Shown one piece after another: positions 22,449 to 32,018 of a stretch of DNA of 64,000 bases. The position numbers and the translations under genes were made by a program. A model generated the notes under the pieces. That model was not told the origin of the DNA. It worked only from the letters and a program-made list of their open reading frames with translations, and searched no databases. This DNA comes from Desulfovibrio intestinalis. Its GTDB lineage: Bacteria > Desulfobacterota > Desulfovibrionia > Desulfovibrionales > Desulfovibrionaceae. Numbering within the stretch: position 1 is the stretch's first letter; the number at the start of each line of letters is the position of its first letter. The DNA lies in NCBI RefSeq assembly GCF_014202345.1, contig NZ_JACHGO010000006.1, positions 124,001 through 188,000 of the forward strand, given 5' to 3'.

Positions 22449-25187
22449 ATGACATCTACAGATGCGAAGAAAAACGGTCCGGTTATCTGGATTCCTCTAC
22501 TGGCCTGTTTTTTCTGGCTTGTGCTCACCCTTGCCCTCTACCGGCAAGCCTCGCAGGTTGACGAAGCCCATAGACTTGAGTTGGAGCATACCAGACTTTC
22601 AACCGTTGCGCGACAACTTATGGATGCGCGTAATTGGAATGCGACCCACGGCGGTGTGTATGTGCTGAAAAGCGAATACGGCCAGCCTAACCCCTGGCTG
22701 CCGGAGGGCGAACGCACTCTTGCCACCGAAGACGGCCGCACGCTTGTGCTCATGAATCCCGCGTATATGAGCCGTCAACTGGCTGAACGCAGTTCGGAAC
22801 CTGGCATAGGAATCAGCATCATAAGTAACGTGCCTCTGCGGCCGGAAAACAAGGCTGATACTTGGGAATCTGGCGCTCTCGGCCAGTGTACGGAAGAGGC
22901 GCGGGAAGTTTTCAGCGCTCCCGGGGAGGATGGGCAGGGGAAATTACGCCTGCTCAGCGTGCTTGTGGCGCAGGAAAGCTGCCTGCGTTGTCATCTGGGA
23001 CGCAAGGTGGGCGAGGTGCTCGGGGGCATCAGCGTCAGCCAGGATGCAGACGTTTACCTGCATAATGTGGAGCAGCAACAGCGCAACATGCAGCTGTTAT
23101 ACTCCCTGCTGGGGCTGACGGGCGTTCTTGCCATTGGGGGGCTGACCCTCAATCTCACGCGCCGCCGCTGGCTTGCAGAGGAAACCAGCCGCATGAAGAG
23201 CGCTTTTATGGCCCGCCTGAGTCATGATATGCGCACCCCGCTGACAGCCATACTGGGCATGAGCGAACTGCTGCAACAAAAGGGCATGCAGGAGCAGGAC
23301 CGCAAAAAGGCCTTGCGCTATCTTTCCCAGGCGGGCAGCGCCCTGCTGGAAATGGTGCGTGACGTGACAGACCACGCAAGTCTGGAACAGGGGGCCCTGC
23401 AACTGCGGCCAGCCCCTTTTGCCTTGCGCGCCGCGCTTGAAGACTGCATGGCGCTTTTCAGGCCAGTGGCTGAAGCCAAGGGGTTGGATATTGATCTGGA
23501 CGTGAATCCGGATTTGCCGGATGCCGTGGTGGGTGACTGCTTTCGCCTGCGGCAGACCTTGGGCAACCTTGTAAGCAATGCGGTAAAATTTACTGAGCTG
23601 GGGCGGGTGCGCGTTTGTGTGGAACCTGCCGGACGCAAGGCAGGGGGCATCAATCAGGGCGCGGCTGACACCCTGCGGCTTAAAATTATGGTGCAGGATA
23701 CCGGGCCGGGGCTGCCCGAGGAAGACGCCGAGCGCATATTCGAAAGCTTTCAGCGTGGCAGCGATAATCCCAGCGTTCCGGGCACTGGCCTTGGCCTGTA
23801 TATCTCGCGCACTATCGCCCGCCGCATGGGCGGTGATGTGACCGTGATTTCCTCGCCGGGGTGCGGATCGTGTTTTACCCTTGAACTTTGCTTGCAACTG
23901 CCAAGCTGGACAGATCAGAAGAAAAAGAATGGCGGCTGCGGCCCGCAAGGGCCAGAAAATGTTGCAGACAAACAGGATGCGGGCGGTGCGCAGGCTCCGG
24001 CCTGCGACAGTGTTGGCGGTACTGCCTCGTCTGTTGCCCCTGTGGCAGATTGCCGGCCCGCTCAAGAGCTTGGTCAGGAGCCAGGTTTGAGGGTTAGCCT
24101 GAAAGCTGGCCCCGAGGCTGACGAAATTCCGAACTCGCAGGCGTCCTTTCCGCAAAACGGTTGCTTTGCGGGCTGCCGCATTCTTGTGGCTGAAGACAAT
24201 GAGGCCAATCGATATATTATGGAGCACATGCTGCGGGCAGAGGGCGCTTGCGTGCGTATGGCCCGTGACGGCAAAAGCGCTCTGGCCGCTCTGGAGGATG
24301 GCCCGTGGGATATGGTCATCCTTGACGCGCGCATGCCCGACATGGGCGGGCTGGAGGTTTTGCAAGCCGTGCGTGCAGGACATACCGCTGCTTCGCCCCG
24401 GCAGAAAATCATTATCTATACCGCCGCCCTCGATGCGGAAGACAGGCAACGCAGCGCAGATCTGCAGGCGGATATGGTTTTGCTCAAGCCGCTTACCTTT
24501 GCAAGCCTGCGTACGGAGCTGGCTTCATTGCTGTCAGCCAGAGAAAGAGACGGTATGGGCCAGAATCGTATGTGCCAAGAAGATACGTGCCAAGACAACG
24601 CGTCTGTGTGTGGGCAAGCGTCTCCTTGCGCGTCCGGCATGCCTTGCGGAGACGTGCCTTCCGCTGGTTCCATACCCGCACGTTGCGAGGCGGATTGCTG
24701 CTCCAGCGTACGTTCTGCTCCTCGTGGATGCGCCGTATCCTTTCCAAATTCGCCTCAAGAGGAGGCACTCATGCCCTGGAACAGGCAGGAAGCGCTTGCC
24801 GCGCTGGACCACGACCATGAACTGCTGGTGCAGCTGGCCGAGGTTTTGAGAAAAGATCTTCAGGCTCGTGGCGCGCACCTTGAGGCGGCCTTGAGCGCAG
24901 GCGATGCTTACAATCTGCGGCGTCTGGCGCATGCCGTAAAAAATTCAGCCGGAACCATGCGCTTTGATGTGCTGCACGCGCGGGCTGGCGACACTGAAAG
25001 TGCGCAGGAGGCTGATCTGGAACAGGCTGCGGCGCATATGCAGCGTGCCTTGCACGAAGCGCTGGCCATGCTGGACGAGTATCTGGATGAATCCTTGGGC
25101 GCGGAACCTGATGCGGATTTTATGGCAGGCAAAACTGCTGCCCCGGAATGTGATTTGGCCCCGGCGGGCCGCAAGGGAGACTGCTGA
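22449..25187 (+). CDS. Hybrid histidine kinase with c-type haem (Tll0287/DUF3365-like) sensor
   Basis: 912 residues. TM1 (11-31), a periplasmic Tll0287-like sensor (about 35-205) that ends with CLRCH (178-182), a covalent haem site, then GGISVS; TM2 (about 216-236); HisKA with H259 (LSHDMRTPL); an ATPase domain with NLVSNAVKFTE, DTGPGLPEEDAERIF and GTGLGLYISR; a receiver with D626 and K680; and an HPt domain with H828 (AHAVKNSAG). A linker at about 709-761 contains nine cysteines. It is divergent from nrfHA and its stop overlaps the start of the sigma-54 regulator, which fits the nitrite-responsive system described for Desulfovibrio vulgaris (NrfR). Nitrite, NO or redox state are plausible signals (inference). 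Confidence 0.92.
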   Translation: MTSTDAKKNGPVIWIPLLACFFWLVLTLALYRQASQVDEAHRLELEHTRLSTVARQLMDARNWNATHGGVYVLKSEYGQPNPWLPEGERTLATEDGRTLVLMNPAYMSRQLAERSSEPGIGISIISNVPLRPENKADTWESGALGQCTEEAREVFSAPGEDGQGKLRLLSVLVAQESCLRCHLGRKVGEVLGGISVSQDADVYLHNVEQQQRNMQLLYSLLGLTGVLAIGGLTLNLTRRRWLAEETSRMKSAFMARLSHDMRTPLTAILGMSELLQQKGMQEQDRKKALRYLSQAGSALLEMVRDVTDHASLEQGALQLRPAPFALRAALEDCMALFRPVAEAKGLDIDLDVNPDLPDAVVGDCFRLRQTLGNLVSNAVKFTELGRVRVCVEPAGRKAGGINQGAADTLRLKIMVQDTGPGLPEEDAERIFESFQRGSDNPSVPGTGLGLYISRTIARRMGGDVTVISSPGCGSCFTLELCLQLPSWTDQKKKNGGCGPQGPENVADKQDAGGAQAPACDSVGGTASSVAPVADCRPAQELGQEPGLRVSLKAGPEADEIPNSQASFPQNGCFAGCRILVAEDNEANRYIMEHMLRAEGACVRMARDGKSALAALEDGPWDMVILDARMPDMGGLEVLQAVRAGHTAASPRQKIIIYTAALDAEDRQRSADLQADMVLLKPLTFASLRTELASLLSARERDGMGQNRMCQEDTCQDNASVCGQASPCASGMPCGDVPSAGSIPARCEADCCSSVRSAPRGCAVSFPNSPQEEALMPWNRQEALAALDHDHELLVQLAEVLRKDLQARGAHLEAALSAGDAYNLRRLAHAVKNSAGTMRFDVLHARAGDTESAQEADLEQAAAHMQRALHEALAMLDEYLDESLGAEPDADFMAGKTAAPECDLAPAGRKGDC

Positions 25188-26665
25188 TGGCCCGTATTCT
25201 TGTGGTGGATGACGAAGCTCTCATGCGCACGATGGTCGAAGTGGTGTGTACCCGCATGGGCCATGAAGTCTTGCTGGCGGAGAGCATCAGTCAGGGGCTG
25301 GATATGGGCCGCAAGGGAGTGGACGTGGTGCTGCTTGACGTCTGGCTGCCCGACGGCAGCGGGCTTGAGTGGCAGGGCGACTTTGCGCATTTGCCGGGTC
25401 TGCCCGATGTGGTCATCATCACCGGGCACGGCGACGGCGACGCCGCCGAAGCTGCCCTGCGTTCGGGCGCGTGGGAATTTTTGACCAAGCCTCTGAAGGT
25501 GCGGGATATTGAGCAATGCCTGCGCCATGTTTTGACCTTCCGCCAAAACAGGGTGCCTGGGCCGGAAGCACTGCTGGTGGACAGCGGGCACATTCTCGGC
25601 GCGGGCATGGGCATGAGCCGGGCGTTGAAGCTGCTGGCCCAGGCTGCGCAAAGCGAAGTGAACGTCCTCTTGCTGGGTGAAACTGGCGTAGGCAAAGAAG
25701 TTTTTGCCAAGACGCTGTTTCGCAACAGTGCGCGGGCCGCGCGTCCTTTTGTAACAGTGGACTGCGCCTCGCTGCCTGAAAACCTTGTGGAAAGCCATCT
25801 TTTCGGGCACAGCCGCGGGGCGTTCACCGGAGCAGACAGGGCGCGGGACGGGCTTTTGCTGGCGGCACACAAAGGCACGCTCTTTCTTGACGAAGTGGGC
25901 GACCTGCCGCAGTCCATGCAGGGAGCATTTTTGCGCGCCCTTGAGCTGCGGCGGTTCAGACCCGTGGGAGAAGTGCGGGAGGTCAACAGCGATTTTCGCC
26001 TTGTGGCCGCCACCAACAGAGACATTGAAGGCATGACCGGAGACGGAAGCTTTCGCTCTGACCTGTTGTACCGTTTGCAGGGCATTACCATAGTCATACC
26101 GCCCCTGCGGGAAAGAAGAGACGAAATTCCTGCCTTGGCCCAGCAGGCGGCAAGCCGCTTCTGCCTGCATAACGATTTGCCGCCCAAGGCCATTTCCGGG
26201 CAGGTGCTGGATATGCTTATGGAGTATTCCTGGCCGGGCAATGTGCGGGAACTTATCAACAGCACAGAGCGCGCCTGTCTGGCGGCTGGGCAGGGTGATC
26301 TGCTTTTGCCCGTGCATCTGCCCACCCGCATGCGCGTTGATGAGGCACGCCGCCGCATGGGACGCGGGCAGGATGGCGGTTTTGGCGAAGCAGTGGGCAG
26401 TGTTGCCCTTGGCGCAAACGGAATTTCCGCCGGGCAGGCCTCGGGAGCACAGCCGGGGAACACTGCTCCCGTAACTGCAGCGCTGCCCCCGCTGCCTGGC
26501 GACGAGCAGGATTTGCCGCCTTTGCGCCAATGGAAGGCTTTGGCTGAAGAAAATTATGTGCGGCGCATTTGGGCCGCCAGCGGGGCTGATGCCCGCAAGG
26601 CCGCAGGCATGGCTGGCATATCGCGGGGCCATTGGTATGAGCTGATGAAAAAGTGTGGTCTTTGA
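25187..26665 (+). CDS. Sigma-54-dependent response regulator, probable NrfR
   Basis: 492 residues. Receiver with phospho-acceptor D51 (VLLDVWLPDGSG) and K101 (FLTKPLK); AAA+ domain with Walker A GETGVGKE (164-171), GAFTGA loop (211-216, essential for sigma-54 contact), LFLDEVGDLP Walker B and WPGNVREL; and a Fis-type DNA-binding helix-turn-helix at the C-terminus (RKAAGMAGISRGHWYELMK). A Gly/Ala/Pro-rich linker of about 70 residues precedes the HTH. The ATG shares bases with the kinase stop (TGATG). By position it should activate nrfHA; a similar gene beside nrfHA in D. vulgaris was shown to do so. Confidence 0.93.
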   Translation: MARILVVDDEALMRTMVEVVCTRMGHEVLLAESISQGLDMGRKGVDVVLLDVWLPDGSGLEWQGDFAHLPGLPDVVIITGHGDGDAAEAALRSGAWEFLTKPLKVRDIEQCLRHVLTFRQNRVPGPEALLVDSGHILGAGMGMSRALKLLAQAAQSEVNVLLLGETGVGKEVFAKTLFRNSARAARPFVTVDCASLPENLVESHLFGHSRGAFTGADRARDGLLLAAHKGTLFLDEVGDLPQSMQGAFLRALELRRFRPVGEVREVNSDFRLVAATNRDIEGMTGDGSFRSDLLYRLQGITIVIPPLRERRDEIPALAQQAASRFCLHNDLPPKAISGQVLDMLMEYSWPGNVRELINSTERACLAAGQGDLLLPVHLPTRMRVDEARRRMGRGQDGGFGEAVGSVALGANGISAGQASGAQPGNTAPVTAALPPLPGDEQDLPPLRQWKALAEENYVRRIWAASGADARKAAGMAGISRGHWYELMKKCGL

Positions 26666-26827
26666 TGGGCCAAGATGATTTTTCTTGCCCCGCCGTATGC
26701 TCCAACCGCCCGGCAGAGTAGCGTTTACGCAAAAAAAGTCAGATCAAGGCCGTACGGGATATTGCATCACCGCATGAAAGGGGCTATAGCGAAAAAAATC
26801 CGCTTATTAAAGGCAATAAGACAGCAT

Positions 26828-27085
26828 ATGAACAAAAGTTCCCTTACCATCAAAGGATACGTTACGGCGTTGCCCCGCTCTGTGGATGCAAGGCAGGCCA
26901 GGGTGGCTGTGGTCCAGGACGACGTGGAATACCGCATCGTACCGCGCGGTGCTGGTGTGGATATGGATGACGAAGTCAGCCTTCCTGTGGAAGTTTCCGG
27001 GCTGCTTGAAGAGGTGGACGGCGTGAATTACCTCGTCGTGCGCGGCTACACTGTGCTGGAAGACGATTCCTGGCTTGAAGAATAG
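26828..27085 (+). CDS. Small acidic protein of unknown function
   Basis: 85 residues from the ATG at 26828 (MNKSSLTIKGYVTAL); the frame runs open from 26675 but upstream residues look non-coding. Visible pattern: VQDDVEYRIVPRGAGVDMDDEVSLPVEV followed by VNYLVVRGYTVLEDDSWLEE, suggesting a small all-beta fold with an acidic tail. It follows the regulator gene by 162 bp on the same strand and is read before the terminator at 27454-27497. No family is recognised. The Shine-Dalgarno signal is weak, so the start is uncertain. Confidence 0.6.
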   Translation: MNKSSLTIKGYVTALPRSVDARQARVAVVQDDVEYRIVPRGAGVDMDDEVSLPVEVSGLLEEVDGVNYLVVRGYTVLEDDSWLEE

Positions 27086-27628
27086 AAATCTTTCTTTTCT
27101 GTAGTCAGAACGCAGATTAAGGAATTTTTCGGCAGACGTGGCGCATTATGACGGCGTCCCGGCGGCATGCTCCTTTGATCGGCAATCGCAGGTTGTGGTA
27201 AATGATATTTGAGGTGGATCGTGCGTAAGCCCGGTCCACCTTTTGCGTTCGGGCGTTTAAACCTTGAGACTGTGTGAAGCCGAAAGGCGCTGCCGTGGAG
27301 CCATTGTTTCAGACCAGAAGGTTCTGTCATTTGCCCCACTAACGATAAGGGTTTCAGGGATAGCGGACGTGGGAGATGGGGCGGAAACCCCTTTACAAAA
27401 GGGGTGCTCCCCACAAAGCACCGCAACGATGCTCTGGCACGGCCTGAACCAGCAAAATGCCCCTTCTGTCCTGGCAGACAGAGGGGGCATTTTTTTATCC
27501 AGCGCAATTGTTTTTATCCAGGGCGGATGAATGTTGTAATACTTCGTATTGCAACGTTGGTATTCAATTGAAAACACAATCTCCGGCAGAATCCACGCAT
27601 AATGCAGGGCTTAACCGCACCCACGTAA
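27086..27628. other. Intergenic region, no gene supported
   Basis: It contains a hairpin GGTGGA-N-TCCACC near 27212-27240, a hairpin AACCCCTTT-ACA-AAAGGGGT near 27387-27407 similar in style to the one at 51157-51197, and the terminator at 27454-27497. Short ORFs on both strands lack start signals and gene-like composition. Confidence 0.5.
27454..27497 (+). terminator. Strong bidirectional terminator
   Basis: 17-bp arms (27454-27470 and 27477-27493) pair with one G-U, and seven T follow on the plus strand. It closes the kinase-regulator transcript and can also stop the convergent chemoreceptor transcript. Confidence 0.88.
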
Positions 27629-29428
27629 TTATTTTTTCATTTCACCAATGAGGTCGCTCAGGCTGTGCGCCTGCCGCGCCAGATCGCTGACAGACCGGGC
27701 AGCTTCGTTCATTGCCTGAGCCGTCTGCTGCACCACTTCGTTAACCGAGGTAATGGAGCGGTTGATCTCTTCGCTGGCGGCGGACTGTTGTTCGCTGGCG
27801 GCGGCAATGGCGTTGACCTGATCTGCCGTGACCTCGACTGTGGTAACAATTTCACTGAGGGCAAGACCGGACTGGTTGGCAAACTCCGTAGCCTGATTTA
27901 CCTGCTCCGCAGCGCCTTCCATTGCGGCCATGCTTTTTGCCGTGCTTTCCTGAATGGCCTTGATAGCATTGCCCACGTCGTGCGTGGAGGCCATTGTTTT
28001 TTCGGCCAGCTTGCGCACTTCATCGGCCACCACGGCGAAGCCGCGACCGGCTTCACCAGCGCGGGCAGCTTCAATGGCGGCATTGAGGGCCAGCAGGTTG
28101 GTCTGGTCCGCAATGTCGGAAATAACGTTCATGATCTTGCTGATGGCCTGGGCCTGATCGTTGAGCTGCCCCATATTTTCCGTAAGACGCAGTGAAACTT
28201 CGTGTACCTGGCCTATGCTGTGCACGGCCTGTTCCACAATACGCGCGCCTGCCACGGCCCTTTCGCGTGTTTCGCTTGAAGCTACGGAGGCTTCGGACGC
28301 GTTTTGGGCCACGCTCTGCACCGTGGCGTTCATTTCATTCATGGCAGTAGCTGCGTCAGTCAGGCGGCGGGCGGAATCAAGCGCGCCCTTGTCGGACTGC
28401 TCGATCTGGGCCGAAAGCTGCGTTGAAGCGGTGCTGACCACATGGGCCACCTGTTCAAGCTTGTCGGCGGCCATAAGCATGGCTGCTGCCTTTGCCTGCG
28501 CATCCTTGCCCGCCTGTTCGGCTTCGCCCTGGGCAATTCTGGCTTCGGCTGCGGCTTCGTCAGCCTGACGGCTTTTTTCTGCCGCCTGATTGATAAGCTG
28601 CTTCAGGTTGCCGACCATGTCGCGCAGGGCCTGTTCCAGAACAGCCACCTCGTCCTTGCCTGTGGGGGCGATATGCACATCCAGATCGCCCGCGGCCACG
28701 GCGCGGGCCTGCCCGGTGATGCCGCTCAGGGGTTTGGTGATGGACGTCACCAGATGGTAGGAAAGGGGTATGACGATGAGCAGCAAAATGGCCAAAAAGC
28801 CGCCGCCATAGGTAGTCAGGGTATGTGTGAGCAAACCCTGCATGGTGGTGCGCAGTTTGGTCTCGTCTCTGTCCACGTTGTCTATGTAAACGCCGGTACC
28901 AATCCAGTAGGGCGTTCCCGCAACATTTTCAGCATAGCCGAGCTTGAACACGTCGCCAGCACCGGGTTTGGGAAAGATAAAGTCAACAAAGCCCCCGCCT
29001 TTGGTTGAGGCCTTATGCAGTTCCGTGACGTAGTGTACGCCCTGTTTGTCTGCTGTGCCGGACAGGTCTTTGCCAATGAGCTGTTTTTGTGTGGGGTGGG
29101 CCACACTGATCGTGCCTTCGTAGACATAAAAGTACCCGGAGGAGTCGTCCTCAAAGCGGGATTTTTCAACATAGTCCGTAATGACGCGCAACTGTTCCTG
29201 CTTTGGCAGGTCTTTTGTCATGGCGGCCAATCCCAGAGCAGAGGCGTGGGTCACGTCCTTGATGCGCGCACGCTGCGAATCAAGCAGCTGGCTTCTGGCA
29301 ACAGCGGTTCCCTCGTTGATGACGCCGCTGGTCATAAAAAAGGACAAGATAGCCATACTTATGGTCATGGTTATCATAAGTATGACAAAGCACGTTATGC
29401 GTTGCGAAATGCTGATGGCTCTGAGCAT
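27629..29428 (-). CDS. Methyl-accepting chemotaxis protein with single Cache domain
   Basis: 599 residues. TM1 about 12-35; a periplasmic Cache_2-type sensor (about 50-190) with [22 protein letters not shown] and the [23 protein letters not shown] stretch; TM2 about 205-228; HAMP ([21 protein letters not shown]); then the cytoplasmic coiled coil with the invariant hairpin tip [19 protein letters not shown]. No C-terminal CheR-tethering pentapeptide. The ligand of such Cache domains is commonly a small carboxylate or amino acid; here it is unknown. Its signalling half is closely similar to that of the receptor at 29884-31653, from which it differs in the sensor. Confidence 0.93.
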   Translation of the reverse strand: MLRAISISQRITCFVILMITMTISMAILSFFMTSGVINEGTAVARSQLLDSQRARIKDVTHASALGLAAMTKDLPKQEQLRVITDYVEKSRFEDDSSGYFYVYEGTISVAHPTQKQLIGKDLSGTADKQGVHYVTELHKASTKGGGFVDFIFPKPGAGDVFKLGYAENVAGTPYWIGTGVYIDNVDRDETKLRTTMQGLLTHTLTTYGGGFLAILLLIVIPLSYHLVTSITKPLSGITGQARAVAAGDLDVHIAPTGKDEVAVLEQALRDMVGNLKQLINQAAEKSRQADEAAAEARIAQGEAEQAGKDAQAKAAAMLMAADKLEQVAHVVSTASTQLSAQIEQSDKGALDSARRLTDAATAMNEMNATVQSVAQNASEASVASSETRERAVAGARIVEQAVHSIGQVHEVSLRLTENMGQLNDQAQAISKIMNVISDIADQTNLLALNAAIEAARAGEAGRGFAVVADEVRKLAEKTMASTHDVGNAIKAIQESTAKSMAAMEGAAEQVNQATEFANQSGLALSEIVTTVEVTADQVNAIAAASEQQSAASEEINRSITSVNEVVQQTAQAMNEAARSVSDLARQAHSLSDLIGEMKK

Positions 29429-29883
29429 GGCGATTCTCCAGGGTGGTCCGGGTGGACGCAGCCGCCTGATGGGACCGGGAAAGACAGCGGGTCTAGTTTG
29501 TTTGATCGGGTATTTGGCCGGGGCAAGTCTGCACCGGGCATGCGGTTATCATGTGACAGTTTCAAGGAAAACAGGCGTCACGTCCCCTTGGGCGGCGTGC
29601 CGGGAGGCGGGCTGAAAAAAGGGCACAGCAATCCATGCCGCAACGTGGGCGAGTGGGGCCGGACACAAATGGCAGGTGACGCCGCCGTATTGCCCGTATG
29701 CGGGAAAACCCCGCACGTATGCGTGGATTGTTGGCTCATGATGCTGGATGGGTGAACAGGCCATACCTGCACAAACGCAGCACTTCGCCGAAAAACCTCA
29801 ATAATAAGGTAGATCCGGCGGCGCATGGCAGTTGTCTGAAGCCGGGCCTGCCCGGCATTCAGACAACAATTAATCAGAAAGAT
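29429..29883. other. Gap between the chemoreceptor genes
   Basis: No gene seen. A hairpin 29831-29867 (GTTGTCTGAAGCCGGGC with its complement, one bulged base) lies 17 bp past the stop of the downstream-lying receptor gene and is its likely terminator. Confidence 0.5.
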
Positions 29884-31653
29884 TTACTGATTGTACTCTT
29901 CATTTCGCATCTCTGCAATAAGAGATGTTAGGGTGCGGGTTTGCCGCGCCAAATCGCCAACGGCTTCAGAGGCCTCGTTCATTGCCTGCGCTGTTTGCTG
30001 TACGGCCTCGTTGACCGTGGATATGGAGCGGTTGATCTCTTCGCTGGCAACGGACTGCTGTTCACTGGCGGCGGCAATGGCGTTGACCTGATCCGCTGTG
30101 CCCTCGACGGTGGTGACTATTTCACCAAGAGCCTGGCCTGACTGGTTGGCGAACCCGGTGGCGTTGTCGACCTGCGCGGCGGCCATATCCATAGCAGCCA
30201 CACTTTTTGCCGTGCTTTCCTGAATGGCCTTGATGGCGCTACCCACGTCATGCGTTGACGTCATGGTTTTTTCGGCCAGTTTGCGCACCTCGTCTGCCAC
30301 CACGGCGAAGCCGCGCCCGGCTTCACCAGCACGGGCAGCTTCAATGGCCGCGTTGAGAGCCAGCAGGTTGGTTTGATCTGCAATATCGGAAATGACATTC
30401 ATGATATTGCTGATGGCCTGGGCCTGCGTGTTGAGCTGGCCCATATTTTCTGTGAGGCGCAGCGAAACCTCGTGCACCTGTCCGATGCTGAGTACGGCCT
30501 GTTCCACAATGTGCGCTCCAGCCAAGGCTTTTTCGCGGGTTTCGTGTGACGCTGCGGAGGCCTGGGCCGCATTGTGGGCCACGTTATGCACTGTGGCGTT
30601 CATCTGATTCATGGCACTGGCCGCTTCAGCCAGCCGCTGGGCAGAAGCAATCGCGCCCTTGTCGGATTGTTCGATCTGTACCGAGAGCTGGGTGGAAGCT
30701 GCGCTGACACCCTGGGCGACCTGCTCAAGTTTATGGGCAGCGGCAAGCATGGCCGCTGTTTTCTTTTTGGCATCTTCTTCAGAAGTTTCAGCCTTGCGTA
30801 AGGCTTCCGCCGCCATGTGCGATTGCTCCAGGGCCTTTTCCGATTCCTGGTGGGCCCGTTCGATATGGCTTTTCAGGGCTTCCACCATAGCGACGATGTC
30901 GCCGTACACGCCGCGCCGGGAGCCGCCATCATCCATGTGGTAGTCGCCCTTGGCCACACGGCGGGCAATAAGAGCGAGCTGGCCGGGATCCTTGCCAAGC
31001 TGCCTGCTGACTGACCGCGTAAGAAGCAGGCAGATGCCCACCGCACAAATGAGGCCCGCTCCGGCAAGAATCAGGGACGTGGCGCGGGCCTGCTCGCCGA
31101 TGGAGGAAGCGTCGCCCGCCGCCTGCTGGCTGCCGTTGACGCTGCGGCTGAGCAGCTCGCCGTATGCCTCGGCCATTTTTTCAAAAACAGGACGGTACTT
31201 GCCGTCAAAGTTGGACACCGCCATGCCCCGGCGGCCGTTGAGTATGCCTTTGACAAGATTTTCGCGTATGTCATCGGCTTCAGTGGACAAGGCGTCGATG
31301 CGCTCTATAAGCTCTTTGTCCTGCATGCTGATGCCGTCCGGCAGGGACTGCATGAGAGCAAGAAATCTTTCGCGATTTTCTTGCAAAATCTGCAGGGATT
31401 GCTGGATTCTCGCTTCATACTTGCGGATTTCGTCCGCGTAGTTTTGCGACATGATGGCGGCAAGGTCGGCCCGCACGGCATTGATTTGTATGTTCATGCT
31501 CTGGACGGTGATAACCGCCGGCAGCCATGTGGTGTCGATTTCATTGACTCTGGAATTCATTGCATCCAGATTTTTGATGGCTACGCCTGAAAGAATGAGA
31601 AGTATGGCAATAACAGACAGAAATGACAGCATGAGTTTGACGCCCAGCTTCAT
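29884..31653 (-). CDS. Methyl-accepting chemotaxis protein with four-helix-bundle sensor
   Basis: 589 residues from the ATG at 31653, preceded by GGAGGGAACGCC; the frame opens at 31704 without a signal. TM1 (about 5-27), a helical periplasmic domain (about 30-190) of the 4HB_MCP type with [24 protein letters not shown]2 (about 198-220), HAMP ([23 protein letters not shown]), then the signalling coiled coil with [19 protein letters not shown]. No pentapeptide. The signalling half shares long identical blocks with the other receptor, so a recent duplication with sensor replacement is likely. Confidence 0.93.
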   Translation of the reverse strand: MKLGVKLMLSFLSVIAILLILSGVAIKNLDAMNSRVNEIDTTWLPAVITVQSMNIQINAVRADLAAIMSQNYADEIRKYEARIQQSLQILQENRERFLALMQSLPDGISMQDKELIERIDALSTEADDIRENLVKGILNGRRGMAVSNFDGKYRPVFEKMAEAYGELLSRSVNGSQQAAGDASSIGEQARATSLILAGAGLICAVGICLLLTRSVSRQLGKDPGQLALIARRVAKGDYHMDDGGSRRGVYGDIVAMVEALKSHIERAHQESEKALEQSHMAAEALRKAETSEEDAKKKTAAMLAAAHKLEQVAQGVSAASTQLSVQIEQSDKGAIASAQRLAEAASAMNQMNATVHNVAHNAAQASAASHETREKALAGAHIVEQAVLSIGQVHEVSLRLTENMGQLNTQAQAISNIMNVISDIADQTNLLALNAAIEAARAGEAGRGFAVVADEVRKLAEKTMTSTHDVGSAIKAIQESTAKSVAAMDMAAAQVDNATGFANQSGQALGEIVTTVEGTADQVNAIAAASEQQSVASEEINRSISTVNEAVQQTAQAMNEASEAVGDLARQTRTLTSLIAEMRNEEYNQ

Positions 31654-31945
31654 TGGCGTTCCCTCCACGATGGCCGGTGTACGACGCGGGGCAAAGCCCT
31701 GCATCTGACAAAAAAAGCCCGACAGACCATACTGCGGGCTACATGGCCATTCCGCCTTGCTGCGGAATGTGGGGGGTGCCTTTCCGCTGGTGCCCCGAAC
31801 CTGACTGGCGACAGGAGGGCGCGGATGGGGTGGAGCGGGCCTGACGCCCGAATCCCTCTAAGCATTACTGTGATCTATGTTTTTTGTAGCAGCCTCTTTG
31901 CGTTTTCGCAACTGGCTGTATGGGCGATCTGGTGCTGAAATAACG

Positions 31946-31980
31946 AAGCCGGGGTTCGTCTGACGAACCCCGGCTTTTTT
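31946..31980 (-). terminator. Terminator of the large adhesin-like gene
   Basis: AAGCCGGGGTTCG (31946-31958) pairs with CGAACCCCGGCTT (31964-31976). It lies about 40 bases past the stop at 32019. Runs of T follow on the plus strand and T-rich DNA on the minus strand. The 31654-32018 gap also has a small hairpin CATTCCGC-GCGGAATG near 31748-31769. Confidence 0.8.
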
Positions 31981-32018
31981 GCTGGTTATGGAAGTCTGGC
32001 CCCCTTGAGCCGGCGTTT

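Noticed and set aside
24908-26632. 574-codon open frame opposite the sigma-54 regulator
   Set aside because: Antisense shadow; the plus-strand frame has all AAA+ motifs.
27387-27407. CRISPR-like or riboswitch structures in intergenic hairpins
   Set aside because: The hairpins are single stems. No regular spaced repeats and no recognised riboswitch core were seen anywhere in the window.
27257-27577. 106-codon minus-strand frame past the small acidic protein
   Set aside because: It spans the terminator hairpin at 27454-27497 and has no start signal, so it cannot be a normal gene.
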